From Beroe ovata (taxonomy: Eukaryota > Ctenophora > Nuda > Beroida > Beroidae), in contig CAMPET010000025.1 in NCBI GenBank assembly GCA_946803715.1, forward strand, positions 227,246 to 291,245: DNA of 64,000 nucleotides, written 5' to 3'. The position numbers were made by a program, and so were the translations under genes. Shown here piece by piece: positions 1 to 12,400 of this stretch. The notes under the pieces were generated by a model. That model did no database searches. It saw only the letters and a list, made by a program, of their open reading frames with translations, and was not told the DNA's origin. The number at the start of each line of letters is the position of its first letter. Position 1 is the first letter of the stretch.

Positions 1-3000
1 GGGTAACGCACTGTGTGGGTGTGAACTGTGGAGTGATTTATGAAGGAGTAGGATGGGGGTGATTTATGAAGGTGTTAGGTCAATACTGCATCGACATTCC
101 TGCACGAGTGGGAGGACGAGAGTGAGTGAAGAATCAGAAGTTTTCGCCTATAACTGTGCTTAAAATAATGTTCAAAAACCAAAGACCTTTCGTTATTCAC
201 TGCCACTGCCAAAATCTGTAAGTTTATAACGATTTTGCTGTCCTTGACTGACATGGAATATGTCTTCGTCTTTGATGGTTAATAATCAAGACAAAAGGTG
301 TTACCGATAAAAATAGCATTTTCAATGAGAAATGATTGCAGAAAACATCAAATAAATCATCTTGTTCCGGTCTGAACGAAAATAGTTAATGAACCTACAC
401 ATTATGTAGGACGCGCAAAAATATCGTCTTCTTTCTCAATAAAATCATACAGTTCAATAAAAACTATTTCACCCGAGTCAATAAATTGTCTCTCAAGGAA
501 TAACTTAAAAAGAAGTTCCATCTGATAACGACCACTTGATAGCTCCGAGAATTACTCAGAGAGCGCTGGGGAGCGCAATTGCTCAACCCATAAATCAAAA
601 TATGGTCAATTTATATTTCAACCCTGCTTCGTAGTCTCATATGCCTACCAAAAGGTTTTTATCGCAGCTATTACAGCGGACAAGTTACACTTATATAATC
701 GTCTCTACACGCAAACTCTGGTGTGTCTGTGATGACACAGCGTCACGTGTTTATCTTGACACGTGACGAGCATTGCACGTGCTGCACGTCGCGCGCGCGT
801 ATCTCTGGGTAGTGTGGGATCTTGCTCCACTTCTCCTCCTTACTTCGACTTGAGGAGTTTCTCCTGCCATCCCTTGCCGAGCGAGCGGGTGAAGTGGTCC
901 TCTACTGATGCATTGCGCTGCTGCTGGATTGTGTACGATCCATCACTGCTCTGCGTGTGATACCTGGTTCCTGGGCAACGGTGAGGGGGATTATTGCGGG
1001 TTTGGGGTGTCCAAGACAACCTGGTGAGTGACAATTGTAGCTGGTGAAGTTAACATTGGAAGTGAAACTCCGTGAATAACCGAAGTGTTCAGATCGTTCA
1101 CTAGGGTCACTACCACTCGACTTCTCTCGAGTCAAGTTACCCAATTCAGCAGTTACCCAACTAGGTGGTGACGATTGCCCACAGTCTGCAAAGCAGACCG
1201 AGTAAACACACACACTTAACCCGCCTAAGGGAGATGCAGACTAGATAACTCCATCCCATCACCCACGCGCCGTGCTCACAACTCAAACCCTCCTAAACAC
1301 CCTAATGGAGATAGCCCCCTAAAAAGGATGATATGGAGTTAGGCAGTTATAATGGAGGTGACCCCCTAACTCCATACCTTCTTCTCTAATCTCAATAAAT
1401 ACCGTTCAGCAAAGTGTGCCTTTCTGAACTTCAACTTCACCCCCTAGTAAAACAGTAAAGTGAGGTAATTCAAAGCCGGGGAAGAACTTACTTTCGAAAA
1501 CGTGACCATGATGTTTCAAATTTCACTCAGCAGTGAGTTTTTATGGTTTCTTGTTCACAAACAGGGCAAATAATTGGCATCACAAATGCTGAAGATGCAT
1601 TGCAAGTGATCTATTGTGTCCAAACATCCTCACAATAGTATGTTATGTCATGGTACTTTGCAGAAACAGGACGCATCTTTGATGAACAATGGAAATCTCC
1701 GTGGAGGTAATGCCAAGTTCTATCTAGCTAGTGATTGAAGTCTGGAGGGGTTTATTGTTGTGGCACATGGCACACTGAACAGTCTATCCAAATAGAAATG
1801 ACTACCCTGAAGTAGTGCTTAGTACTTATGTGGTGTCTGTGAATACACTGCGTTTATTTACACCATGATACCCACACGTGATTAAACCCAATTAACACTT
1901 AATTAGATGTTAATTGACAGTACACAATTTTTCCCCGAAGCATGTATGTTACATAATGCGTCTTTTATAAGTGGAAAAGTGAGAGATTAGCATGTGAACT
2001 GAGTAGAGAGTCCATAGTGTATATTGTATAATGTACATATGCTTTACATTTTCAAAAATCGTGAATTGAACACATTGGAGGTAAAATACAGTGTGTTGTG
2101 TTATGTGTATGTCAATTGTCATTATTGGAATATGATATATCAAACACCATGAATCCCCATTATTCAAATAGTTGCAGAATATTGAGAGTGATTTATCGAC
2201 TTACCTAGACTCTTCCGGAAGTGGTCTTCTACGTCTTTGGATGCTGTATACGGCCCGCTTCTGTTAGTCCTGTGAAGCATGCAGAGTACTGTGGGTGTTT
2301 TTACATAAAATATGATCTACATAAAACAATGTAGATTGCATATTGCTGCACTTAACAGAAGCTTGTTTTTATCGATAATTCAGCAAGGAGAAAATCAAAA
2401 ATCATTTGCAATAAAGATGGTCAATATTGTGACCAAATTTACGACTTACATATTGTACTTGATCGGATTGGGCTTAATGATGTTTCGTGAGAAGGCTGAG
2501 TTTTGCGACTGGATACATTTGACACTCTGATTACTGAGACCTGAAGATTGAGCGAGTTAATTGTCTGTGACAAAACACAGATTACATAATCATCATTAAC
2601 TACTAAGAAAGAGGGGTTGTGAATTAAACCAATTTCAGCATAACAATGACGGAAGTATTAAAAGTGCATGAGATAACTTTGTGTGCGTCACAAGATTTTA
2701 ATCAGTTTACACGTTATTGTGTTTTGTCACTATAGTGTAAAATATTTCTATCAACTATGTTTTGATAACAATCGAACGCTTCCACACCGACTATAAATGT
2801 TTTGTGATCCAAAAACGGTGAAACTTTACTGAAGTACTATTTCATAGCTGAAGTATTAATACCTCAACTTAAGTATAGATACCTACATCGAAAATATCTG
2901 CTCATTCATTACTATTCATCATGTGGGACATGAGTCCATTGTTGCAACACAGAATTTTACGGCTTGGAAGGCAGCACTCGCCCCCCATAATTCTTATTTT

Positions 3001-3200
3001 GGAATAAACAATTTTCTCCCCCTTCTCAAGATTTGCAGTACATAACAATAATGCAGAGTGTGAGGTCATGGTTATTTCATGCCATTGCATATGAAATCCC
3101 TCCTTTCAGATCTCCAATTATGACATCACTTCATATCGAACATAACCAATAACCTCATCTTATCTCATCGTTTTTCCTCATTGACATTCATTATTGAATC
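1..3200. other. Left edge, no supported gene
   Basis: I find no exon set here that I can defend. The open frames are short, differ in composition from the real exons elsewhere, and lack matching splice signals. It may hold introns or untranslated parts of a gene whose coding exons lie outside the window, or regulatory DNA of neighbours. Confidence 0.5.
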
Positions 3201-3205
3201 CATGT

Positions 3206-3911
3206 CATGAGTCTGTGAGTTTGAGACATGATACTACAATCAAACTTTTATCTGATATAATGTCATGCTTGTCAAACTTCCACAGCACTGGAGTAGAACT
3301 AGACAAAGGGCTCGTATATTGGCACTGAGCGAGACAGAAAGTAATTGTCCTGCTTACTCCTATATTACATGACAATATATCCAGCACAACATGTATCAAC
3401 TCATCTAATTCATCTTATGTGCCAATGCATAATTTATATTAACTGTAGAGTACTAGAGTAGGTAATGCCCTGTTAGATTATCAATAGTGTTGTGATTGGT
3501 TCAATGGGAGTAATTTGCACAGACAAAACATTTTTAAGGAATAAATTCGGGGTATTTAGATTGCTTATACTGAAGACAGATAGTGCCCACACAATTAGCA
3601 ACAAAAACAAAAAATGCAAGCATGGGTGGAACAAAAGTAACTCACCTCTAAATCTGTTACAAAGGCAGGTTCTGTTGACATTTCCACAGATAGTACATTT
3701 ACCTGTGGTGAACAGGGGTACATTACATAGTTCCTCGACCCTCTCATTTTATTGATGAACTAGAAATATACAATTAAACCCTCAAATGCATACTCACTTG
3801 ACAACTTAGAGTTGCTGCCATGCCCATGGATCATACCGTTCCTCTGTTCTTCTGACCTCTGCACCAATGAAGCAGCTTGTGAGAGAAGTTCCAAAGAGTT
3901 GAAATTACTCA
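3206..3911 (-). CDS. Candidate small Cys-motif protein, three exons (weak)
   Basis: I do not recognise this gene. Three minus-strand exons join with matching phases. Exon 1 starts at the ATG at 3911 and encodes a Leu/Ala-rich helix beginning MSNFNSLELL, with a clean GTGAGT donor near 3796. Exon 2 (about 3743-3645) encodes a C-x2-C-x5-C-x-C cluster (CTICGNVNRTCLC) that could bind zinc, again with a GTGAGT donor. A last exon (about 3295-3206) ends in KLTDS and a stop. The product would be about 100 residues. The N-terminal helix faintly resembles the SID helix of MXD proteins, but no bHLH domain follows, so I do not claim that. Phase agreement and good donors are the only support; it could be chance. 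Confidence 0.25.
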
Positions 3912-4054
3912 TCCTATAAATATAATATAAGAATTGCAGGAATCTCACATAAAAACTAGCTTATAAAACATCTACTCCTTGTAATGGAGTACTGTGTAAG
4001 CACCAGTAGTCAAACACAAGGAAACATTTCAATCTAACATAAAATTTGAAATTA

Positions 4055-5310
4055 ACTTAGGTCAAGACAGAGCTTAGCTTGGCGAACATGGTGGAGATCC
4101 TTGCTGTACAGCATGTTAAACAAGGAATTGAAATGTAGCCTTTTCAGATATCTCAAGCTAGATTTCAATTCCAGTTAGCATAACTTCCACAATAATGACT
4201 AACAAAGCTTCGAAAACCAAGTAAATGAAAGGTTCCACCTTGCAATTGAAAGTCTGCTGAACTGAGAGGCTCCTTAAAGAACTGGAAGAGCAAAATGGCT
4301 CATTGCACTTTTAAATGCTGATCTAAAGTGGTAGTACCATTACAGAGTTAGGGTGGTATAAATCACGCAGCATTTTCATTTCTAAAACAGAGCCACTTCA
4401 GGGCAATCACATAACACGAGAAACTAGTTTACTTCATTGCATGCTGAGGTTGAATGGTGCAGTGAGCTGATCACGAAACTGTTGGTGCAGTGGTTAGGTC
4501 ATCAGTCAACATATTTATGAATGGCAAATTATGAATGGCAATTCATGAATGACAAATTGTCAAAGATTCATGTTGTCTGGCGTCACTTGACTGCTGATGC
4601 AAGATGAGAATAAGTTTGTGCCAAAATTATTGATAAGATCTGATCTATTATCAATCGACCAACATTCATGTGGTGAATAATAATTGAACAATAAAATGAC
4701 CATGATCTAGACGCGTGACCTGTGTTGCAATGATGCAATGTTTGAAAAATATATTATATTTTCATTATATTGCCCACTCCTAGGATTTCTCCTTCACTGG
4801 CGGGATTTCATCTCAGGCAAAGTCGGGCGGAATTTTGATTGCGCGGTGCCAACGGAAAACCTTAAAAATTGCTCGCGGCCAATGCCATGCATTTTTGTTA
4901 GAGTCTATTTAACTTCTGTTCATGTTTCTCGGCCTCGCGCGCGTTTTCATCGGAGGCCCCGAAAAGAACAGTTTCTGCCTTTGATGAAGGCGCGCGCCGC
5001 GCGATAGCCGATAAATGTAGCCGGGCCGCGCTCAGCTCGACAGCTCAGAGTCAGAGGTCAGTGTTCCCGCGCTGCGTGACCCAAATACTCCGCACGCTGC
5101 GCGTCTTTGTGGTTTCTACGTCTTTTCAGTTCACAGAGTATTTAAGTATTGAGAAGAATAAAACGTGAGCACATGACATACATTTATAGTTATACAGGCT
5201 TGCGTCAGCAAAATTGAATTAACGTTTTGTTACGCCGTCAGCAAGAATAAGTTTGCGGTATCAGTAATTATTAGAGTCTATCACTAATTATTGATTAGAA
5301 TCAGTAATCA
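4055..5310. repeat. Dispersed-repeat fragments
   Basis: Several pieces recur elsewhere in the window. Bases 4058-4135 (ending in the GTTAAACAAGGAAT block) match 45435-45515. The 17-base core GCTGCGTGACCCAAATA at 5071-5087 recurs at 33052, 45659 and 45910, with a one-base variant at 32766. A CTGGCG...GCTGATGCA...AGAATAAG...TCTATC string at 4575-4660, and more weakly at 5200-5290, also occurs at 8520-8650 and, inverted, at 33260-33350. The segment is CpG-rich in places. No transposase frame is present, so these are non-autonomous remnants. Confidence 0.6.
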
Positions 5311-5747
5311 GCATCATCGATCGACAAATCTATAATTGTTAATGTTAGCAATTACATAATGTAATACATTTGCAATTGTTTACTGTTACAAAACAATTGT
5401 AAAACAAAAAAATGCAATTCAAGTTATATGCTAATGAAATTGCTATAGAATATATGATCTGAAAGCGAAATCGGAATGAGAAATACCGTGTACAAACGAA
5501 AAACTGAAATTCAGAAATTGAACTTAATGCTTAAGTTTAACTTTTAGTTTTAGAGTTTAATTTTGACTTCTAGAGTTTAATTCGATTCAAAGTGCGATAG
5601 TTTAAATCAGACATTAACTTTAAGTCTAACCGTGTACGAGACGTATCTGTAATCTGTGCTGTATGAGTATCATACCATTACCCTGATAAATGCAGACACC
5701 ATACGTATAAGAAGTCAGATTCGTATCACTATCACTATCAGCCACTA

Positions 5748-6803
5748 TCAGCCACTGCCCGAATATTTATACTTTTCACTATCAATGAAAAATAGTTTTT
5801 TGACAGCAACGTCTACTTTTTTGATTCTCCATATACCCAAACTCACAGGTATCCAAAGAAGACAAACCGCACCACAAGCAAGAATGAACCAACACATTGG
5901 GGTGAAATACCACGGCTTTGCTGACGCATCATATATCATCACAGTTTCCGAGAAGTCCACAATTTCGAGTTTCTCTTCAAACGTCGACTTAAGGTTGACA
6001 GCCCCTTGTCCAAAGTTTTCAGCGATATAATTCTTGAACGTTTTCTCATACTCGACTTTCCAAACTCCCATTTGATTGAGTGTCATCTGGTCACCGGGAA
6101 GGACCTTTTGAGAGAACTTAATTTGGACTCCTTGCCACGACTTTAGGGGGAAGAGACCCGACAGTTGAGTTTGATCGGAATCGTCCTCAATCCTGTCATA
6201 CATGAAGTAGTCACTGTCAGTGCAGAGTGGAGCTTCTCTGGCACCTGCTCCATCCCTAATGTCCCCTAAAGTCCCGTTCCGTTGTTTTCCGTGGTATTTA
6301 CCAGTGTAGCGTACTATGACTTTCAGGGGAGAGCCCATTTCGTCATCAGACACGTACCTGTTGACCGTTTCAAAGCCATAACTTTGATCCATATTGTCAC
6401 CCACATCATCTCTGAGACGGGTGCTTCTCAAAATTCGGTTGTTCATGCAGTACCATGCAAACTCCCAGCCTGACAGGAGGAAGCCTATAGGAATTATGAT
6501 GTACCCGAACTGAACCACCCCCCGTATTGAGCTTGTCATGTCGGAAGGTAGGACTCCAGGGCATGCAACTCCGGGAAATAGCCACACATTAACCAGCCCC
6601 ATGTACGCGGTCATCGAGAAACAGAATATACGTATAGGGTCGAATGTGCGACTCCTGGCAAGGTAGAACCCAGCCAATCCAATGACAAGCGGTACCAAGT
6701 TCAGGGCCATTAGAATGTAAGCAATGAGCAAATCATTCTTTATGGCTGTCGGATGACAGGTGTTCCCTGGCTCTGGATCATCAAGAATGTCCTCAGGATC
6801 CAT
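5748..6803 (-). CDS. TMEM151-like multi-pass membrane protein, copy A
   Basis: Intronless 351-residue frame. Three hydrophobic segments lie in the N-terminal third (about residues 27-47, 58-77 and 96-116) and one near the C-terminus (about 302-324), with a ~180-residue soluble region between. The third segment runs YIIIPIGFLL then WEFAWYC; the region before the last one reads SETVMIYDASAKPWY. This layout, with a YIPLAF-like segment, a VxFTK/IKFS stretch and a PPWY-type motif just before the final membrane helix, matches my knowledge of vertebrate TMEM151A/B, whose function is unknown. It is clearly paralogous to the next gene upstream. The ATG at 6803 is preceded by TTTAGG, so a splice acceptor sits one base before it. 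Family assignment is moderately sure; the membrane protein itself is certain. Confidence 0.65.
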   Translation of the reverse strand: MDPEDILDDPEPGNTCHPTAIKNDLLIAYILMALNLVPLVIGLAGFYLARSRTFDPIRIFCFSMTAYMGLVNVWLFPGVACPGVLPSDMTSSIRGVVQFGYIIIPIGFLLSGWEFAWYCMNNRILRSTRLRDDVGDNMDQSYGFETVNRYVSDDEMGSPLKVIVRYTGKYHGKQRNGTLGDIRDGAGAREAPLCTDSDYFMYDRIEDDSDQTQLSGLFPLKSWQGVQIKFSQKVLPGDQMTLNQMGVWKVEYEKTFKNYIAENFGQGAVNLKSTFEEKLEIVDFSETVMIYDASAKPWYFTPMCWFILACGAVCLLWIPVSLGIWRIKKVDVAVKKLFFIDSEKYKYSGSG

Positions 6804-7030
6804 CCTAAATCGCGATAGTTGAGCAGTTATGGTAAAGAGGGGAGATTCTATAGCAAAAGATGATTGAAATGATATTCATAACGATTGATAAACTTGAATA
6901 AACAAGGAATTATTGTAGCGAGTACAACAAAGTACAAACACAAAACCTAATTAATTAATGACAACCAATGAAATAATACAGTGACATTAACCCAATATAA
7001 TCTTGATAAACCAATTCAAACATCAGTGGC

Positions 7031-8053
7031 CTAACAATACTTTTCCTTAGTGACAAACAAGCATTTCCGGATAGTGATGTTTAGCTTCTTCACCCTCCAC
7101 ACGCCCAGCGCAACTGGTATCCAGAGGACACAAAATGCGCCACAGAAAGCTATAAACCAACATACTGGAGTGATGTACCATGGCTTTAAACAAACATCGT
7201 GGATCACAACATTGGTTGGTAGATTCTTGAGTTGGATTGATTCAGTGAATGAGTTGTGGTTGAAAGGTAAGCCACCGTTTTTCTTTTTCAGTTCTTCAAA
7301 ATTATCGGATGTGTATTTATCAAATCGCTTCTTGTGCTCTTCCTTCCACTTATTCAACTGATCAAGGGTGAATTTGTCTCCTGGAAGCAGTTCGTGGGAG
7401 AACTTTATCTGAACCGCTTGCCAGGGCTTCAAATCAGAGAAGTCAGGGAATTGGTCGGACCGGTCTTCGACTCTATCAAACTGAAATTTGTCAGTGTTGA
7501 TGTATAGGGGCATGTCACCCTGGTCTGCATCAACCTTAGAACTGAACATTGCATCATGAGCATTGCCGTAACACCTTCCAGTCTGTTGAATTTCGATTTC
7601 CAGTGGACATTCATCACAAGAATAGTAGCTCTTCACAGTTTCGAATCCAAAACTCTGGTCCCAGTTTATGCCCACATCATTAGAAAATTTAGGGTTCGAA
7701 AACACTTTGTTTTTCATGCAAAACCATGCAAATTCACACCCACAAAGCGTAAGTCCAACTGGGATAATGATATAGCCGATGAGAATAGCTGCTTTAATGG
7801 ACGGTGGGTATTCTGACATAGGGACGCCTGGACAGCCAAGATGAGGGATCATCCAAGCAAACACAGCGAAACCTACGTAAACAGTCAGAAAATAGCAAAA
7901 CATACGGAGAGCAACAAAATATCTGTGCTCTAAGAAATAGCATATCAGGAATCCTATAAAAACCGGGGTCACAGTGCTGACTAAAGAAAGTGTGACCCAC
8001 AACGCATCTCTTTCTAACAATGCATCACTGCATCTTTCAGCTGCCTCTTCCAT
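7031..8053 (-). CDS. TMEM151-like multi-pass membrane protein, copy B
   Basis: Intronless 340-residue paralogue of the 5748-6803 gene, same strand, 227 bp upstream of it. It shares the N-terminal helices, the CPGV motif between helices 2 and 3, the YIIIPVGLTLCGCEFAWFC third helix, the FGFETV string, the PWQAVQIKFS and LPGD motifs, and the KPWYITPVCWF final helix. The conserved Cys-Pro-Gly-Val turn and the shared 'D-Q-S-F/Y-G-F-E-T-V' motif mark them as a tandem duplication of an old copy, since the linkers have diverged widely. A TTTTTAG acceptor-like site lies about 28 bases before the ATG. Function unknown. The absence of introns in both could mean a retrocopied ancestor. Confidence 0.65.
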   Translation of the reverse strand: MEEAAERCSDALLERDALWVTLSLVSTVTPVFIGFLICYFLEHRYFVALRMFCYFLTVYVGFAVFAWMIPHLGCPGVPMSEYPPSIKAAILIGYIIIPVGLTLCGCEFAWFCMKNKVFSNPKFSNDVGINWDQSFGFETVKSYYSCDECPLEIEIQQTGRCYGNAHDAMFSSKVDADQGDMPLYINTDKFQFDRVEDRSDQFPDFSDLKPWQAVQIKFSHELLPGDKFTLDQLNKWKEEHKKRFDKYTSDNFEELKKKNGGLPFNHNSFTESIQLKNLPTNVVIHDVCLKPWYITPVCWFIAFCGAFCVLWIPVALGVWRVKKLNITIRKCLFVTKEKYC

Positions 8054-8059
8054 TCAGTG

Positions 8060-9440
8060 CCCCGACCAAGCGACAATTTTCCTAAAAACATGATAAGACA
8101 CGATAAGATCATAAAAATATTCCGTCATAAATTAAAAGGATGAAATAAGGATTGAAATTCGAATGCATTTGTACATTTTGAAAGAATAGAAACTAAGAAA
8201 CTAAAAACTCATTCCCTGGCGCTCGCGTTGTTCAATAAGTGGGGCAAGAAAACTCGAAAGTAGATAGTCATGGAATGCAGCCAAACTATGCCGATCACCA
8301 TGCATCACGTACAGATAGACGTCAAAGCGCATTAACGCGCGCCAAGGTAAATTATGGAATTTCTCCGCAAAGTTATTTTCAAAATGATTTAAATGCGCTA
8401 ATTTAATCAAATTTTGTGCGCGGCACATGCTTCCAAATGCATGCGCGCGCTACACACAGGTCACAGATTTTATAATTAAGTCCACCCAAACTACAGCACA
8501 TATCAAGTGCACTGTTGCCTTTGTCTGGCGATGCTAGACTGCCGACCGCTGATGCAAGTCGGAGAATGAGTATTGTTATTGAGTTTGCGCCGTGCGCGTA
8601 AAGCGAAATTCTATTTCTCGACAGAGTCTATCATCTATCGACAAGTGCTGATGAATTCCATTTCGTTATGCTATAGCAATAGCATTGAAAAGTTATGCTA
8701 TAGTATTCAAAAGTCGCATAATTAAAACAATAAAACATGTGGCTTGGTAAAATGAATTGGCAATTGAATTTAAAAACATTTTCAAATTACACTGATAGTG
8801 ATAGTGATAAGCAACGATAGTAAATACTTGAAACTGATCTGGATTATGCATCTAAAATAACAAAATAATTCTAAATTCAAAAATTATCAACGGTTTGTCA
8901 TCATAATCAATATCATGGCACCTGCAGCTCTAAGCCAGTAACTGTAAGCCTTATAAACAGAACTGGTTTCTTTGCATATTGAAAAGTAGAATCGAAATCA
9001 ATCGAGGGCCATCATCTTTGTCTTATTTACATCTTGTCATCTCGGTTAAACTTTTTTATTCACATCTTGTTCTAACGTTATACACATATAACCAGCATAA
9101 CTAAACTCTCGGTCAAATCAAAACAATAGTAATAGTATTAGTAACACATCAAATAAAAACGTGGCTTCTATTCTTTATTCTTAATAAAATATTCTGAATC
9201 CTGAATAATAATCTCTTTATAATAGTCAGCAAAGCATTCCAATGCTTATGCCGCCTATCATAATTCCTCGTGGCGAGGAAGATGTCCGTAAGACGAGCAG
9301 GACAATTGCTAGTACTACACGCACGAATTGGGAATAGTACTCAGGCGAGAGGGTAGTCCGTATAACGAGTACTCCACCAGTCCATACTAAAGTAGTCCAT
9401 AATACAGGGACGAGCTAGTAGTCTCTATCCGGAACCCTGC
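8060..9440. repeat. Spacer with repeat fragment, no gene
   Basis: No coding exon seen. Bases 8515-8650 are an inverted match to 33245-33355: the GTCTGGCGATGCTAGAC block, the GCTGATGCA block and the TCTCGACAG...TCTATCATC...ATCGAC end occur there in reverse order on the other strand. The stretch 8210-8460 is rich in GCGCGC steps like the repeats at 32.7-33.6 kb. The rest is AT-rich and unremarkable. Confidence 0.5.
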
Positions 9441-9443
9441 ACT

Positions 9444-12400
9444 TTATGGCGGCGAGAACATATTGTGGATGTTGTTAATGAGCTGTTGCGGCGTGGGTCT
9501 GGCTGACGGATCACACGCCACACACGATCTTATCAACTCGATGTACTTGTTGGAATACGCACTGAAAATGGGCATCATAACTCCACCATGTCATTGCGAA
9601 ACATGTTACAATATCCAGTCATATCGGAGAAGATCGGGCAGATTGGTTACTCTGGAGAATGGAGTCACTTACTGCTCATTGGGTACTCGTATACGCCCAC
9701 TCACAGCTGCGGTAGCGCTACCGTCGAACGGACTTTCTCCTACAGAGTGAATATAAATCTCAGGATGGCATGAAATGACATAATCCACACAATATTCCCT
9801 TATTTGTAGATTCAGAGTACGGTGTTCATCATTTCGACGAGGGGGAATGGCAACTTACCGAACGCCATAGCATACATAGTGCAGCCTATACTCCACATGT
9901 CAGTAGATTCTGTAATCGTACACTCTGATGGAACCTGAGAGAGTTATGAATGATACATAGGTTTATCACTTGCTTCGAGATGAATATTATAAATCTACAT
10001 CAGCTTAAAACACAAAATGAAGACAGAGACAATGATATGGAAATGAAAATCGCCATATGATCACTTTTTGAGTATCATGAGCACTGTTTGATCAGGGTGA
10101 TCAGAAACACCCGAATTTCTTTTCATTTGAAAGTAACCTATCACTTATCAAGCCGATGGTCAAATGATAAATCAGAGAAGCAACATGATAATCAAATAAT
10201 CATATCTAAAACTTAATATGATCCCAAATCCATCACAAAAATCAAATATGATACTTAACTTAAATTAGTAATAATAACCTCAAATTACAGTTATCCTAGG
10301 CTAATATCAAATATCTATAAAGAGCAGCAACACAGAACCCATATTACAATCACCCATGAAGGTATATAATGCATGAAGTTATATAATGCATGAAAGTATA
10401 TAATGCATCAATAGAAAACTAAAAAAAATCTCGATATAAATTATAAATAGGACTACAAAATATTCGATAACTAAAATGGTGATCGAGCGTGAGTTTGTTC
10501 GATATCTCATGCAGTGATGAATCATACAGACGGAAAGAACATTAAATAATGGACATCTTATCACTGATCATGAACAATCCGGCCTGTGGTCACATGACAT
10601 CATCTCATGAGTCTGACTGAGTCAAACATCACTCTGTGTGTGTAACAACCCGTATAGGCCATATTCAACTGAGGTCACACATGATCGGACTGAGTCACTC
10701 TTTGTACATCATCCCGTGAACACCACATCAAGGAGTCATCTTCAGTAGTCCCCCTCATCTCCGTCCTCATCCTCATCTCCGTCCTCATCTCCGTCCTCTT
10801 CCTCCTCGTACTCGAGTGAGAACTCCTCCGCCTGGAGTCTGATCACCTCGTTATACTCGTTCACCGAGCCCATGTACACGGTGTATGCCTCGCTGTTCGC
10901 AGGGTTCTCCAGGTTCGGCTCGTTGAGGAGGCGCTGGCACCCCAGCAGCACGTCCCTCACTGTGATTTGGGGGTGCCACCCCTCTGTCGTCAGGATGGAT
11001 AGAGCAACTGTCCCCGAGGGGAATACATTGGGGTGGAATATGGGGGGAGAGAAGTATGCTTTAGGTGGGATGTCAGGGTACTCGAAACTGAATTCCAGTG
11101 TGATGTAATACTGGCCCCCTTCCCAGGGGGTCCCCTCTTCCCCCGGCACTGAGCAATCCCATCTGAGGAGGTTGGGGGTCCCGTCCAGGTTCTCAGAGGG
11201 TTTAACTGAGAAGTCCCGGGGGTGATGGTGTTTCCACTGCTTCAGTTCGACTGAGAGCCGCGCCTCTGCGATTGACATGACACCCTATGTTGAGAAGTGA
11301 CGGTTTAAGTACACTGTCGTGAAGAGGTACACCGCTGAAACAGGGCAAGTGGTACTATACGGACCATTTGCTATCGACATTCTATAAGGATGAAGTGAGG
11401 TGTGAGAAACAGAATGAGGTGTAAAACTGCTTCGTTATGGTTTGATTAGATAATCTGTGTGATGTCATTGTAAAGCTGAAACCAGAAAACGCCATCATAT
11501 GTACGTGAATCTCAAGTCGGGTACTGTTTCATCTCGTTTCACACCTTGCTCCGTTACAAGATACACACAATACACACATTACATTCTTCACATTGCACAA
11601 GGTGTAGCACACGAAGTGGTTTTTGTAAGTAGTATCCCGTGTTTGCGCATACGTGACAATTACCACAAGGTGGATTCAAATGGGCAAGGATTACCAGTTC
11701 GTGCTCGATTTTGAAACCTTGGTAAGTGCCATTGAATCGGCAGCGGAGAACTCGAAACGTGACACAACATCGATTTTAAATATGCCCAACTTAGCCTGAG
11801 CACTATCACTGAGTGCGTGACAAACCTCAAACAGTTCAGGAGCTCTGTACGGTGCAGTACAGCTCACAGCTGCCAACTCCTGGAGAGCTATAGCCTCCTT
11901 CCTACTGGATATGACAACCCTCGACTCAGAGACACTCCCCAAATCAGTGAGGAGGACTTTGTTACCCTCCGTCAACATCATGTTGCCAGGCTGATGGAAA
12001 AGTGAGTGTAAAGCGAGAAGGAGAGAGAGAGAACGACTATAGAACGACGAGAAATGTGAGAGTACAAAATAGAAGACAGAGTTTGGGAAGGAGGGTCGAA
12101 TGAGAGAGAGGAATGAATATCATGTCGATACACAAATATGTTACCTTGATATCTCTGTGAGCAAGTCCCACAGAGTGGAAAGACATGGCTGCCCTGCACA
12201 ATTGTACAGTCCAGTCCAGTAGTACTCTCTCTGAGGTGTGGGATTTGAGGAGACAGTTCCTTGCGATAACATCCTGTACACTACCGTTCTATGAGGGGTG
12301 AGGGAGGGGTAAGTGATGTCACGAATACAGTGAGAGGGAGTGGAGGAAGGGAGGGAGAGGGGGGGGTAAGTGGAGGAAGGGGTGATATGAGAGAAAATCA

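Noticed and set aside
902-1213. A 103-codon minus-strand frame near the left edge
   Set aside because: No recognisable motif, no splice partners, and composition like its non-coding surroundings.
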